The position numbers and the translations under genes are program-made. From Chitinophagaceae bacterium (GTDB taxonomy: Bacteria; Bacteroidota; Bacteroidia; Chitinophagales; Chitinophagaceae), in contig JAHBTK010000005.1 of NCBI GenBank assembly GCA_019638625.1, positions 124,001 through 188,000 on the forward strand: 64,000 nucleotides of DNA, in the 5' to 3' direction. Position 1 is the stretch's first letter. Every line of letters starts with the position of its first letter. Below, one piece after another: positions 8,553 to 17,875 of this stretch. Under the pieces are notes generated by a model that saw nothing but the letters and a program-made list of their open reading frames with translations, was not told the DNA's origin and searched no databases.

Positions 8553-9605
8553 ATGATATACAAAATCCTTGAAGCATATGGCATGGAGAGGTCCGGGCTG
8601 GAAGTAACGCCTTTCGGTAGCGGTTTGATCAACCATACCTGGAAAGTGGATACAACGGATGACTCCTATATTTTACAACGGATCAACGATAATGTTTTTA
8701 AAACCCCCGGTGATATTGCGCACAATACCCGGTTGATCGGCAATTATCTTTTAGATACCAACCCTGAATACCTGTTTGTGCGTTCGCTGCTGACCAATGC
8801 CGGCACTGACCTGCATTTTGTAGAAGGAGAGGGGTACTTCCGCCTGGTTCCCTTTATAAAAGGCTCGCATACGGTAGACGTGGTACAGACACCGCTCCAG
8901 GCTTTCGAAGCTGCGAAGCAATTTGGCAAATTCACCTACCTGCTCAAAGATTTCCCCGTGGAAAAACTGCGGGTAACCATTCCCGATTTTCACAACCTCA
9001 GTTTGCGGTATCAACAGTTTTTACAGGCTTTGGAAACGGGAAACCCTGAAAGGATTGCCACCTCTGCGAGGGAGATCAAATGGTTGACCGAACAGGACTT
9101 TATTGTAAAAAGGTTTGATGCAATGAAGCAAAACCCTGCATTTAAAATGAGGGTTACCCACCATGACACCAAAATAAGTAATGTGCTTTTTGACGCGGAG
9201 GATAGAGGAGTATGTGTAATTGACCTGGATACCGTAATGCCGGGTTATTTTATCAGTGATGTCGGGGATATGATGCGTACCTGCCTGTCTCCGGTAAGCG
9301 AAGAAGAACAGGATTTCTCAAAAATACAGATACGGGACAGCTACTATACCGCCATAGTACGGGGGTATCTTGAAGGCATCAACGGAGAACTGACTGCTGA
9401 AGAACAAAGCAGCTTTTTTGACGCGGGTTGTTACCTGATGTATATGCAGGCCTTGCGTTTTCTTGCAGATCATTTGAACAACGACGTGTACTATGGCGCC
9501 AGGTATCCCGGTCACAATTATGTACGGGCATGCAATCAAATCACTCTTCTCAGAAGAATGCTTGAGAAAGAAGAAGGCTTCCGGAAATATATAGAAAAGA
9601 TTTAG
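8553..9605 (+). CDS. APH-fold sugar kinase family protein
   Basis: The 350-residue protein has the aminoglycoside phosphotransferase/choline kinase fold. FGSGLINHTWKV forms the nucleotide loop, YILQRIN carries the ATP-binding Lys region, and VTHHDTKISNVLFD is the catalytic loop (Brenner-type HxDxxxxN). VIDLDTVMPGYFISDVGDM provides the metal-binding Asp. The arrangement resembles N-acetylhexosamine 1-kinase (NahK-like) proteins, which phosphorylate the anomeric carbon of GlcNAc or GalNAc; that substrate is inference. Its end overlaps the convergent SlyD-like gene by 4 bp. TATCTTTA near 8527 is a 7/8 match to the -7 element. Confidence 0.8.
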   Translation: MIYKILEAYGMERSGLEVTPFGSGLINHTWKVDTTDDSYILQRINDNVFKTPGDIAHNTRLIGNYLLDTNPEYLFVRSLLTNAGTDLHFVEGEGYFRLVPFIKGSHTVDVVQTPLQAFEAAKQFGKFTYLLKDFPVEKLRVTIPDFHNLSLRYQQFLQALETGNPERIATSAREIKWLTEQDFIVKRFDAMKQNPAFKMRVTHHDTKISNVLFDAEDRGVCVIDLDTVMPGYFISDVGDMMRTCLSPVSEEEQDFSKIQIRDSYYTAIVRGYLEGINGELTAEEQSSFFDAGCYLMYMQALRFLADHLNNDVYYGARYPGHNYVRACNQITLLRRMLEKEEGFRKYIEKI

Positions 9606-10108
9606 TGAGAACAACCACAGTTGCTGCCGCAGCTTCCATCCCCGTGCTCATGCTTATGAGCATGCTGGTGCGATAGTTCTTCGGAGGTAGCCTCCCTGAT
9701 ATTTTTTACGATCACTGAAAAATGAAGGGTCCTGCCTGCCAGCGGATGATTGCCGTCCAGTACAATTTTTTCACCATCGATATCGGTTACTATCAGTTCC
9801 ATTCCATCCGATGATTGCACCATACTGCCCAATTCCAGCCCCGCTGCGCCTTCGGGAAATTGTTCGCGGCTTACCTCAAAAACCAATTCGGGATCAAAAT
9901 CGCCATATGCCTGACCGGCTGACAGGGTAACTTTCTTTTCTTCATCTACTTTCAGTCCGTCCAGTTCCATCTCCAGCGTCTGCAGTATATTGCCATGCCC
10001 ATGCAAGTATTCCAGCGGTTCAAAATCAAAATTGCTGTCTACCACGTTTCCGCTGTCATCCGTAGCGGCGTAAGAAATACTTACTACTTTGTTTTTTTCT
10101 ACGATCAT
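9602..10108 (-). CDS. SlyD-like FKBP peptidyl-prolyl isomerase
   Basis: The 168-residue protein has the SlyD form of the FKBP family. The N-terminal half-domain contains VVSISYAATDDSGNVVDS, FEPLEYLHGHGNILQTLE and LDGLKVDEEK. A chaperone-type insert (YGDFDPELVFEVSREQFP) follows, then NHPLAGRTLHFSVIVKNI. Residues 147-168 form a His/Cys-rich tail of at least six His and four Cys, suited to binding nickel or zinc as in SlyD. Proteins of this type speed proline isomerisation and can deliver metal to metalloenzymes. It acts in the cytosol; there is no signal peptide. Confidence 0.9.
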   Translation of the reverse strand: MIVEKNKVVSISYAATDDSGNVVDSNFDFEPLEYLHGHGNILQTLEMELDGLKVDEEKKVTLSAGQAYGDFDPELVFEVSREQFPEGAAGLELGSMVQSSDGMELIVTDIDGEKIVLDGNHPLAGRTLHFSVIVKNIREATSEELSHQHAHKHEHGDGSCGSNCGCSH

Positions 10109-10147
10109 TTTTTTGGGTTCTTATATTAAAGATAACGCTTTCACTTA

Positions 10148-10684
10148 CTATTTTGAAATGGCTGCAGGAGATGTAAAATTGAATTTAGGGGAAAGCCAGC
10201 TTTGTCCTGCCGGTATGATCCAGTTTTCCTCAAGGTCCTTTTTATTCAGCACCGTGTTGTTAAAATATAATGTATCAAACGAAATAAAGCTGTTTTCAAT
10301 AGCATAGGCTACCTGGTTCAGCGGCAGCACCTGTATCTTGTCTTTTTGGGCGAATGCCAGCAACTGCCGGTCAAACAGGTTGATATTAAACAGTTTTTCA
10401 ATTTCTTTGATCACCCTTACAGAGCTGTCCGTACTGCAGCCGCTTACCTCTGTATGGCTTTCGTCGGCCATCATCACAATGAACTGCCCAAAAAAGACAG
10501 TGGCAAAACCTTTTACATCCGCCCCGTGTGCTTTCCATTGTGCTGTAAAATCATTCAGCATCTTTTCTGCTTCCAGTACTTCCGCCAGGGTAAACATCCG
10601 GTTACTTTGATAGATCCACACCCTTGAATCAGGTGAGAAGCCGGCAGGTAATAAACTTTTATACTCCAGATTCATAGGCTGCAA
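10148..10684 (-). CDS. Conserved hypothetical protein (178 aa)
   Basis: A soluble protein without a signal peptide or recognised motif. It opens with PDSRVWIYQSNRMFTLAEV and contains a middle FGQFIVMMADES strand region and a CSTDSSVRVIKEIEK segment resembling a Bacteroidota-wide conserved family. I recall such proteins being labelled ABC transporter ATPase in databases, but no Walker A or signature motif is present, so that name is not supported. It is 16 bp from the downstream Fe-S protein gene on the same strand and could share a transcript with it. Function unknown. Confidence 0.72.
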   Translation of the reverse strand: MQPMNLEYKSLLPAGFSPDSRVWIYQSNRMFTLAEVLEAEKMLNDFTAQWKAHGADVKGFATVFFGQFIVMMADESHTEVSGCSTDSSVRVIKEIEKLFNINLFDRQLLAFAQKDKIQVLPLNQVAYAIENSFISFDTLYFNNTVLNKKDLEENWIIPAGQSWLSPKFNFTSPAAISK

Positions 10685-10700
10685 AGTTACAGATTAATCG

Positions 10701-11480
10701 CTATTCCATTGAAATGGCTATGAGTTCGGCAATATCCAGCACTTTTACGTCTTCTTCCCTGTTGCTGTTTTTAACACCGTCCGTCAACATGGTATTGCAA
10801 AAAGGGCAGGCCGATGCAATAACAGTGGCATCGGTTGCCAGCGCTTCATCTGTCCGCTCCTGGTTGACCCTGATATTACCTTTTTCTTCCTCCTTAAACA
10901 TCTGGGCGCCTCCCGCACCACAACATAAGCCCTTGCTGCGGCAGCGTTTCATTTCCACCAGTTCGGCATCCAGCGCTTCCAGCACCTGCCTGGGCGCTTC
11001 GTATATATTATTGGCCCTGCCCAGGTAACAGCTATCATGATAGGTGATCTTTTTTCCTTTAAATTCACCTTCTTCCTTCATTTTAATTTTTCCCTCGTCT
11101 ATCAACTGCTGCAGAAAGCTGGCATGGTGTATTACCTCATAGCTGCCTCCCAGTGACGGATACTCGTTCTTAAAAGTGTTGAAGCAATGCGGGCAGGTCG
11201 TAACAATTTTTTTTACCCCGTAATTATTCAGCAACTGGATATTGTTATAGGCCATCATCTGGAACAGAAATTCGTTTCCCGCCCTTCGCGCCGGGTCTCC
11301 CGTGCACATTTCTTCTTTGCCCAAAATGGCATAACTGACAGATAGTTTATCCAGTATGGTTGTAAACGCTTTGGTGATCTTCTGGGCCCGCAGGTCAAAA
11401 CTTCCCGCGCAGCCTACCCAAAAAAGTATATCCGGCGTTTCGCCGGAAGCCAGTAACTCCGACATAATAGGAACACGCAT
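10701..11480 (-). CDS. CCG-domain iron-sulfur protein (heterodisulfide reductase/LutA-like)
   Basis: The 259-residue protein carries two cysteine-rich CCG-type domains. The first includes FWVGCAGSFD, EEMCTGDPARRAGNE and TTCPHCFNTFKNEYP; the second includes TYHDSCYLGRANNIYEAPR, KGLCCGAGGAQMF and ASACPFCNTML. In heterodisulfide reductase HdrB, glycolate oxidase GlcF and LutA, such domains bind an unusual [4Fe-4S] cluster and take part in electron transfer to lactate- or thiol-linked partners. In related genomes a larger ferredoxin-domain subunit often lies beside it; none is seen here, so its partner is probably elsewhere. The redox substrate is undetermined. Confidence 0.82.
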   Translation of the reverse strand: MRVPIMSELLASGETPDILFWVGCAGSFDLRAQKITKAFTTILDKLSVSYAILGKEEMCTGDPARRAGNEFLFQMMAYNNIQLLNNYGVKKIVTTCPHCFNTFKNEYPSLGGSYEVIHHASFLQQLIDEGKIKMKEEGEFKGKKITYHDSCYLGRANNIYEAPRQVLEALDAELVEMKRCRSKGLCCGAGGAQMFKEEEKGNIRVNQERTDEALATDATVIASACPFCNTMLTDGVKNSNREEDVKVLDIAELIAISME

Positions 11481-11654
11481 GGCTGATAATTTGGTTCAAA
11501 ACTAATTGAAAATTGGCAATCAAAGGATTAACGTGGTCATAACGCTGAAACAGCCGGTTTCTGATTTGTTGGTTTCTGATTTACGGGTTTTTCCCAAATC
11601 AGTTACGCTGTGTTAATGTTTTGTTGCAATTTTCTCCTTCTGTTCACCTTTAGA

Positions 11655-11662
11655 TATCTTTG
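11655..11662 (+). promoter_or_regulatory. -7 promoter element before yceI-type gene
   Basis: TATCTTTG matches TAnnTTTG exactly, 32 bp before the ATG. No clear -33 TTG sits at the expected distance. Confidence 0.4.
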
Positions 11663-11693
11663 ATATAGCCAATCCTTTATCAATAGCTACAAT

Positions 11694-12233
11694 ATGAAAC
11701 TTATTTTTACCCTTTTTTGTTCATCACTGTTCTTATACGTCAGTTCCCAGCATTTTAAGCCCCGGGAAGAAGGGTCGGAAATCGGGTTTACCATCAGGAA
11801 CTTCGGTGTAGGTGTTTCAGGAACATTCACCGGCATAGAGGGTGATATTTTCTTTGATGAAAACGACCTCCCTGTTGCTGCTTTTAATGTAACGGTTAAA
11901 GCCAATACGGTAAATACGGGCATCAGGAGACGGGACAATCATCTTAACCAAGAGGAATATCTTGATACAGAAAAATATCCTGTTCTTCAGTTTGTATCCA
12001 ACAAAATAACTACCAGTACGGAGAAAGGGTATTGGTTTGTATTTGGAAAGCTTACAATCAAGGGGGTGACAAAAGAGATATCTTTTCCGTTTAAAGCAAC
12101 AAAAGATGGCGAAAGTTATATTTTTGAAGGTTCGTTTATAATTAACAGACGGGATTTTAATGTAGGGGGCAGTAGTCTTACTATGGCCGACGAACTTACA
12201 GTGGACCTGAGAGTATCCGCAAGGACAAAGTAA
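11694..12233 (+). CDS. YceI family lipocalin-like protein
   Basis: The 179-residue protein starts with a short signal peptide (residues 1-18, LIFTLFCSSLFLYVSS). The YceI beta-barrel pattern follows: EIGFTIRNFGVGVSGTFTGIEG, then NVTVKANTVNTGIRRRDNHL, YLDTEKYPVLQFVS and GKLTIKGVTKEISFPF, ending INRRDFNVGG. YceI proteins fold as lipocalin-like barrels and bind isoprenoid-type hydrophobic molecules in the periplasm. The length is normal for the family. The physiological ligand is unknown. Confidence 0.9.
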   Translation: MKLIFTLFCSSLFLYVSSQHFKPREEGSEIGFTIRNFGVGVSGTFTGIEGDIFFDENDLPVAAFNVTVKANTVNTGIRRRDNHLNQEEYLDTEKYPVLQFVSNKITTSTEKGYWFVFGKLTIKGVTKEISFPFKATKDGESYIFEGSFIINRRDFNVGGSSLTMADELTVDLRVSARTK

Positions 12234-12310
12234 TACACCTTAATGGTCAATAATGATCATTGTCATTTCATGGTCTGACGGTAATTAGTCCCTGCTTTTT
12301 TTGTTATTGC

Positions 12311-12318
12311 TAACTTTG
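12311..12318 (+). promoter_or_regulatory. -7 promoter element before the PNPOx-like gene
   Basis: TAACTTTG is an exact TAnnTTTG match, 21 bp before the ATG. A TTTG-rich tract (12295-12303) lies upstream but too close for a standard -33 box. Confidence 0.4.
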
Positions 12319-12338
12319 TCAAAGTCAATAATTTCTAT

Positions 12339-12794
12339 ATGATAGGCAAATTAAATTCACAGGAAATCGAAGAACTGCTGGCATCTCAGCAATTGGCCAG
12401 GCTAGGTTGTATGCACGGTAAAAAGGTATATATCGTTCCCATTAGTTATGCATACGACGGGGAATACATATATGGCAGAACCAGGGAAGGAATGAAGATA
12501 GACTTTATGCGGAAGCATCCTGATGTTTGTATTGAGGTGGAAAATATTACTTCGATGGCAGAATGGAAGACGGCGATCGCCTGGGGTAAATTTGAAGAAC
12601 TGAACGATGCAAAATTGAGATCGGAAGCATTGAGAAAACTTTCTTCCCGCATTATCCCCGGTGCGGCCAGTGAAACTTTGCGTTTTTCGGACGACTGGCC
12701 ATTCAGTCCCGCAGATATTAATTCCATAGAAGGGATTGTTTACAGAATTAAGCTGGATGAAAAAAGCGGCAGGTTTGAACATCCCAACTACTGA
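12339..12794 (+). CDS. Pyridoxamine 5'-phosphate oxidase-like flavin-binding protein
   Basis: The 151-residue protein fits the split-barrel flavin-binding family (PNPOx-like, Pyridox_ox_2 type). LARLGCMHGKKVYIVPISYAY is the first strand pair, IYGRTREGMKIDFMRKHPDV resembles the FMN phosphate-binding region, and CIEVENI and WKTAIAWGKFEEL follow. Members bind FMN, F420 or haem and reduce small molecules; few have known substrates. It is single-domain and cytosolic. The terminator at 12855 follows it. Confidence 0.85.
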   Translation: MIGKLNSQEIEELLASQQLARLGCMHGKKVYIVPISYAYDGEYIYGRTREGMKIDFMRKHPDVCIEVENITSMAEWKTAIAWGKFEELNDAKLRSEALRKLSSRIIPGAASETLRFSDDWPFSPADINSIEGIVYRIKLDEKSGRFEHPNY

Positions 12795-12854
12795 AAAAAT
12801 GTTTTAGTCTAAATGTTATTTTGAACAATTTTATTACCTAAATTTGAACTGACG

Positions 12855-12893
12855 AAGCCCGGGAACCATGAAAATGGACGGGCTTTTATTTTG
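12855..12893 (+). terminator. Intrinsic terminator
   Basis: AAGCCCG (12855-12861) pairs with CGGGCTT (12879-12885) and is followed by TTATTTTG. It ends the PNPOx-like transcript and insulates the downstream susC-type gene. Confidence 0.7.
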
Positions 12894-13017
12894 TCCCGGC
12901 AATAAAAACGATCTGCTTTGTCTGTCAACTGATAATAATGTTAATGGTGCGGGGAAAAATATTGTATCTTTCCTCAGAACCTATTTTATAAACCAAAACG
13001 CTTAAAACACTACTGCT

Positions 13018-16000
13018 ATGAGAAGAGTCTTCTATTCTTTCCTCTTGCTATGCTGCCTGTTTGCGTCACCGCATCTTTTACGGGCCCAGTCACGATCAGT
13101 ATCCGGCACTGTAAGCAATAACAAAGGAGAACCCGTACCGATGGCTACGGTGCAACAAAAAGGTACTGTTGTTTTTGCTACCGCCAGTGAAACCGGCCAG
13201 TTTTCCATTAATGTTTCGGGTACAAATGTTATACTTGTTATTTCCTCAACGGGGTACATTACCAAAGAGGTGAATATTGGCGATGCCACCTCTTATGATA
13301 TTATCCTGGAAGAATCCGGTGCATTATCTGAAGTGGTGGTAACGGCACTGGGTATTACCCGCGAAAAAAAGGCCCTTGGGTATGCTGCCCAGGAAGTGAA
13401 GGCCGATGAACTGAACAGAAACCTGCAACCGAATCTTGTAAACGCATTGCAGGGTAAAGTAGCCGGTACTACTATCTCAAGTATAGGCGGGGGACCCGGG
13501 CAGGGCGCCAGCATCCGCATCAGGGGAATCAACTCTATAGATGTGGGACAGTCTAATGAGCCGCTGTTCGTGATCGATGGGGTATTAATGGATAACAGCA
13601 CCTCCAGTATGGGTGCTACCCGTGGCGATGTACACCAGGTTCGTTCGGTAGGCAACAGGGCTTCGGACATTAACCCGGAAGATATAGAAACCATCAATGT
13701 GTTGAAAGGTGGTGCAGCTACCGCTTTATATGGACTGCGCGGCGCAAACGGGGTTATCGTAATAACTACTAAAAAAGGGAAAGCAGGTACTATGCGGGTA
13801 AACGCCAGCAGTACTTATGGTGTAGAGAACATCAATAAATATCCGGCTGTTCAAAAAGAATATACGGCAGGGATCCTTGGCGCATATGTACCCATCGGCT
13901 TGGGACCCGCCTGGGGACCCACTATTGAAGAAGCAAAAGCCATCGACCCCGATCACCCGGATGAGTTGTATGAAAACTACAAGCAGGCCTACAGAACCGG
14001 AAAGCAATCCCGGCAATCTATCAATATGGCCGGCGGAAATGATGTCGTAAACTATTTTTCATCTGTATCTTATTTCAACCATGAGGGGATGATGTTTTTT
14101 ACAGATTACTCCAACCTTACAGCCCGTTTGAACACGGATATCAAGGTCAGCTCCAAATTCAAGAGCACTGTGAATATGACCTTTTCAAACTCCGGCGGTT
14201 ATCGCTTTGAAGCGGACCGGTATGGGGAAAGCCTGGCGTATTTTTCTCCCAGGTGGAACGTAAGGGATTACCAGAACGAAGACGGTACCCAGTTATGGCG
14301 CGGTACCAATAACCCCATTTTCGGTGCGGCCACCAACCGGATGAAAGATAATGTCAACAGGTTTGTCGGAGGTATCGGTTTCGGCTACCAGCCTGTTAAA
14401 TGGCTGGATTTAAGTTACAGAGTTGGTCTGGATACCTATAACGACAATCGCTTTCGCACCGCGCCGGGTCTGAGAGGCATTCCCGGTGAAGCAAACTATG
14501 ATAACTCGCTGGGGTTTGTCGGGGATTACAATACCAATTTCCGGGCTATCAACTCCACGTTGCTGGCTTCGGTGAATACGGCTATTACTTCTGACCTGAA
14601 CCTGGTTGTACGCGCAGGACATGAATTGTATGACAGAAGTGTAAAGCAGACAGGAGTATTGGGGTCGCAGTTAACTGTTTTCAACTGGTACAACCTGCGG
14701 AATGCCGCCGTACTGGAGCCTGTTCATAATACTACATTATACCGGTTGATGGGGATTTTCGGAGAAGTAAACCTGGATTACAAAAACTTCCTGTTCCTGT
14801 CAGTAACCGGAAGAAATGATATTACATCCACGCTGAGAAAACCCAATAATTCGTTTTTCTATCCTTCGGTAAACCTTAGCTATGTATTCTCAGACCATTT
14901 TAGTTTACCGGAGTTTATCAGTTACAGCAAATTGCGTTTATCTTATGCCAAGATCGGTAAAGACGCGCTTCCATACAGCACCGCTACCGGTTATGGAGCC
15001 TATAGCAGCTTGCCTCCCGGTGTAACAGGTTTTACGCGGGGCGCCAACCTGGGCGATCCGCTTTTGCGTCCGGAGTTCACGAACACCTATGAAGCCGGTC
15101 TTGAGATGAGCTTCCTGAACAGGAGGATCGGATTTGATTTTACCTATTATCATTCCATCAGTGAAGATCAGATCATCAACGCATTGGTATCGTCAGCAAC
15201 CGGGTATGTACGGGCCGCGGTAAACTCTGGCAGCATGCGTAATAAAGGCGTGGAAATCATATTAAGAGGAACGCCTGTTTCCAATAAGAATTTTACATGG
15301 GAATCAAACCTTAATTTTTCAGCGAACCGCAATAAAGTATTGAGCCTGCGGGAAGGGTTGGATGAAATACCCTATGGCACTCATCCCGGTTATGGTATAG
15401 CAGCGGTAACAATGAAACTGATGCCGGGATTGCCCTACGGCAGCATATTCGGCACCCACTATGTCCGTCACCATGAGCCAGGCCATGTAGAAGATCCTAT
15501 CCGGTTGGACAGGTCTTTGCCGATTGTCATTGGTGCTGATGGGTTCCCGGTAACAGCGCCTGTTTCCAGCCAGAAATACCTCGGCAATTCCCAGCCTGAC
15601 TGGATAGCGGGTTTTACCAACAACTTTACTTACAAACGTTTTACATTATCTACCCTGATCGATGCCCGCTGGGGATTTGAAAAATACAGCCGGTTGGAGA
15701 ATTTCTTCTCTGCCTTCGGGATAGCGGATTATACGACCGATAGGAGGGATTTCAAAGTTTTTGATGGTGTGCTGGCAGACGGTACACCCAATACCAAGTC
15801 TGTCTGGTTGGGACAAGCGGTAGGTCCTGACGGCGTAAACTACGGAGAAGGTTATTATCGCCGGTTTCACCGCTGGGTATCGGAATACTTTGTATCAGAC
15901 GCTTCCTGGGTTCGCCTTCGTTCTGCAAGCCTGGCGTATGCTTTGCCAGACTCCTGGATACAGAGATCTAAGTTCATCAGGAACGCATCGGTATCCGTTA

Positions 16001-16149
16001 CCGGAAATAACCTGATCCTCATCACCAAGTACTATGGACTGGATCCTGAATCAGTATCGGCAGATGCCGGAAGCAATGTGGACGGTTTTTCAGGTTTCAC
16101 GTATCCTGCAGCCAGATCTTTTCTTTTCACACTTAACCTTGGATTTTAG
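13018..16149 (+). CDS. SusC/RagA family TonB-linked outer membrane protein
   Basis: The 1043-residue protein has a signal peptide (residues 1-24, ending LLRAQS). A carboxypeptidase-regulatory-like domain follows (SVSGTVSNNKGEPVPMATV), then ALSEVVVTALGITREKKALG, the plug domain (NALQGKVAGTTIS, IRIRGINS, LFVIDGV, INVLKGGAATALYGLRGANG) and a 22-strand-type beta barrel ending SFLFTLNLGF. SusC proteins import oligosaccharides or peptides across the outer membrane with a SusD lid and TonB energy. The SusD partner begins 69 bp downstream. No glycosidase or peptidase is attached, so the ligand is undefined. TATCTTTC at 12965 is a 7/8 match to the -7 element. Confidence 0.95.
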   Translation: MRRVFYSFLLLCCLFASPHLLRAQSRSVSGTVSNNKGEPVPMATVQQKGTVVFATASETGQFSINVSGTNVILVISSTGYITKEVNIGDATSYDIILEESGALSEVVVTALGITREKKALGYAAQEVKADELNRNLQPNLVNALQGKVAGTTISSIGGGPGQGASIRIRGINSIDVGQSNEPLFVIDGVLMDNSTSSMGATRGDVHQVRSVGNRASDINPEDIETINVLKGGAATALYGLRGANGVIVITTKKGKAGTMRVNASSTYGVENINKYPAVQKEYTAGILGAYVPIGLGPAWGPTIEEAKAIDPDHPDELYENYKQAYRTGKQSRQSINMAGGNDVVNYFSSVSYFNHEGMMFFTDYSNLTARLNTDIKVSSKFKSTVNMTFSNSGGYRFEADRYGESLAYFSPRWNVRDYQNEDGTQLWRGTNNPIFGAATNRMKDNVNRFVGGIGFGYQPVKWLDLSYRVGLDTYNDNRFRTAPGLRGIPGEANYDNSLGFVGDYNTNFRAINSTLLASVNTAITSDLNLVVRAGHELYDRSVKQTGVLGSQLTVFNWYNLRNAAVLEPVHNTTLYRLMGIFGEVNLDYKNFLFLSVTGRNDITSTLRKPNNSFFYPSVNLSYVFSDHFSLPEFISYSKLRLSYAKIGKDALPYSTATGYGAYSSLPPGVTGFTRGANLGDPLLRPEFTNTYEAGLEMSFLNRRIGFDFTYYHSISEDQIINALVSSATGYVRAAVNSGSMRNKGVEIILRGTPVSNKNFTWESNLNFSANRNKVLSLREGLDEIPYGTHPGYGIAAVTMKLMPGLPYGSIFGTHYVRHHEPGHVEDPIRLDRSLPIVIGADGFPVTAPVSSQKYLGNSQPDWIAGFTNNFTYKRFTLSTLIDARWGFEKYSRLENFFSAFGIADYTTDRRDFKVFDGVLADGTPNTKSVWLGQAVGPDGVNYGEGYYRRFHRWVSEYFVSDASWVRLRSASLAYALPDSWIQRSKFIRNASVSVTGNNLILITKYYGLDPESVSADAGSNVDGFSGFTYPAARSFLFTLNLGF

Positions 16150-16218
16150 GAAGCCATGCAACGGGCTGTAAAGCTTTTCAGCATGTGGCACAAAAATCAA
16201 AACACAAAAATTAAACAG

Positions 16219-17643
16219 ATGAAAATGAAAAAGTTCAATTATATATACATTTTGTTACTGGCACTGCTCGCTGCCGGTTGTAAAAAGGGTTACTTTGATC
16301 TGAATGAAAATCCCAATCAGGTATCTAAACCGGGGCTGCCGTCACTGCTTTCCACAGTTACCCATAAATCGGGGATCAACAGTTATAATGTGGCATCCAT
16401 CACCAGCCAGTTTGTGCAGTACCTTGCCGGGCCCGCTGCCGGGGGCTCTACCGATACCTACCAGGTGGTAGATTACTCAGGTACATGGGATGCGCTCTAC
16501 TATGCTATGGCAGATATTTATGACTTTAAACAACTGGCCCTTGAAGCAGGCTCCAGTGAATATATTGGCGTGGCAAATGTGCTGATGGCCTATAACCTTA
16601 GCCTGGCAGCAGACCTCTGGGGTTCTGTTCCTTACAGTGAGGCTTTTCAGGGAAGTAATTTAACGCCTGCCTACGACTCCGAGCAGCAGGTATATAATGA
16701 GATACTTTCTTTGCTAAATGAGGCTATAACAGAGCTTTCCAAAACAGATGCCACCATCAAACTGGCGCCGGCCAGTGATATGATATTTGGACCTACAGGT
16801 GATGCACGCCCCAAATGGCTGAAAACAGCTTATGCCCTGAAAGCAAGGGCTCTGATCAAAGTAAGCAAAACAGCGGGATTTGATGCAACGGCTGTATTAC
16901 AGGCACTTGATAATGCTTATACCGGTAATGCAGATGATGCGGGAATGGCTAATTTCCAACTGAGGAACAACTGGGCTTCGGTAGCACGCAGCAATGCCGC
17001 ACTGACACTGGGTGGTTGGCTTTCCGAGCAACTGGTGGATCACCTGAATGGTACTACTTATGGTGTTTTCGATCCCCGGATCGAAAAGATCACGGATCTT
17101 ACAGTTAACGGCATCTACATAGGAACCGTAAACGGCGCCGGCAACCGCCCGCCGGGCAATAATACGGTAAAAGATGAATGTTATGTTGCATTGAGCTCCC
17201 CGTGGACAGGCGACGCATCTCCTTTATGGCTGGTCACATTTGCCGAGTTAAAATTTATAGAAGCGGAAGCGGCATTGACCAGTGATCCCGGGCGGGCTTA
17301 TAACGCTTACCTGGCAGGTATTGCCGCCAATATGGATAAGCTACAAGTGGAAACAACTAAAAAGAGTGCATACCTGGCTGAGCCAGATGTGGCGGTCGGC
17401 CAGGGATCCCTTACCCGGGAACTTATTTTTAAAGAAAAATATGTAGCCACTTATCTGAATCCGGAAGCATGGAATGATGTAAGAAGAAACGACTACAATT
17501 ACAAGGATTTCACGCTTCCTGAAAATGCAGTACTGCCCTCGTTTATCAGGCGCGTAGCGTATCCAAACGGTGAAACCAGCAAGAATGGTAAAAATGTGCC
17601 CTCTGTGAGTTCGTTGACGGATCGTCTCTGGTGGGATCAGTAA
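16219..17643 (+). CDS. SusD/RagB-type nutrient-binding lipoprotein (SusD-like_2)
   Basis: From the ATG at 16219 the protein is 474 residues; an earlier in-frame ATG at 16156 adds 21 residues that would spoil the signal peptide. The lipoprotein signal runs NYIYILLLALLAAGCKK, with the lipobox Cys 21 residues in. The mature start YFDLNENPNQVSKP and the helical TPR-like body with LWGSVPYSEAFQG, plus the C-terminal WNDVRRNDY, match the SusD-like_2 family. It caps the SusC barrel and binds the nutrient at the cell surface. The pair 13018-17643 forms a compact two-gene operon closed by the terminator at 17677. Confidence 0.92.
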   Translation: MKMKKFNYIYILLLALLAAGCKKGYFDLNENPNQVSKPGLPSLLSTVTHKSGINSYNVASITSQFVQYLAGPAAGGSTDTYQVVDYSGTWDALYYAMADIYDFKQLALEAGSSEYIGVANVLMAYNLSLAADLWGSVPYSEAFQGSNLTPAYDSEQQVYNEILSLLNEAITELSKTDATIKLAPASDMIFGPTGDARPKWLKTAYALKARALIKVSKTAGFDATAVLQALDNAYTGNADDAGMANFQLRNNWASVARSNAALTLGGWLSEQLVDHLNGTTYGVFDPRIEKITDLTVNGIYIGTVNGAGNRPPGNNTVKDECYVALSSPWTGDASPLWLVTFAELKFIEAEAALTSDPGRAYNAYLAGIAANMDKLQVETTKKSAYLAEPDVAVGQGSLTRELIFKEKYVATYLNPEAWNDVRRNDYNYKDFTLPENAVLPSFIRRVAYPNGETSKNGKNVPSVSSLTDRLWWDQ

Positions 17644-17676
17644 AGAAAGATTATAAACAGCATTGGGTATTTCCAT

Positions 17677-17710
17677 AAATCCCCTGCGTTATATCGCAGG
17701 GGATTTTTTT
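17677..17710 (+). terminator. Intrinsic terminator of the susCD pair
   Basis: AATCCCCTGCG and CGCAGGGGATT form an 11-bp stem around TTATAT, followed by a TTTTTT run. Confidence 0.9.
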
Positions 17711-17765
17711 GAACAGGTTATTAAAAACCAATGACCGCATTTTTAAATTAGGTATGCAAATGCAT

Positions 17766-17793
17766 AACAAAAAAGCCGATCATCTGATCGGCT
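17766..17793 (-). terminator. Duplicated copy of the tRNA-Leu terminator
   Basis: AGCCGATCA-TC-TGATCGGCT followed on the minus strand by TTTTTTGTTATG. It is identical in its core to the terminator at 18042-18061 and marks a duplication. Confidence 0.85.
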
Positions 17794-17798
17794 CTCAG

Positions 17799-17875
17799 TG
17801 CCCCGGACCCCGATTTGAATCGGGGTACTCGCATTGCTGTCCACTCCGATTTAAATCGGGGCGTGTCTACCAATT
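17799..17875 (-). pseudogene. Decayed tRNA-Leu copy
   Basis: On the minus strand this keeps AATTGGTAGACACG, CAGCAATGCGAGTA and TCCGGGGCA, all identical to tRNA-Leu at 18069-18154. The 5' acceptor strand is lost. The anticodon and T stems are replaced by palindromes of the form CCGATTTAAATCGG and CCCCGATTCAAATCGGGG. It cannot form a proper cloverleaf. The GIY-YIG remnant reads into it and stops at the TAG of the D loop. Confidence 0.75.

Noticed and set aside
10148..10684. Label ABC transporter ATPase for the 178-residue protein
   Set aside because: No Walker A, Walker B or signature motif is present.
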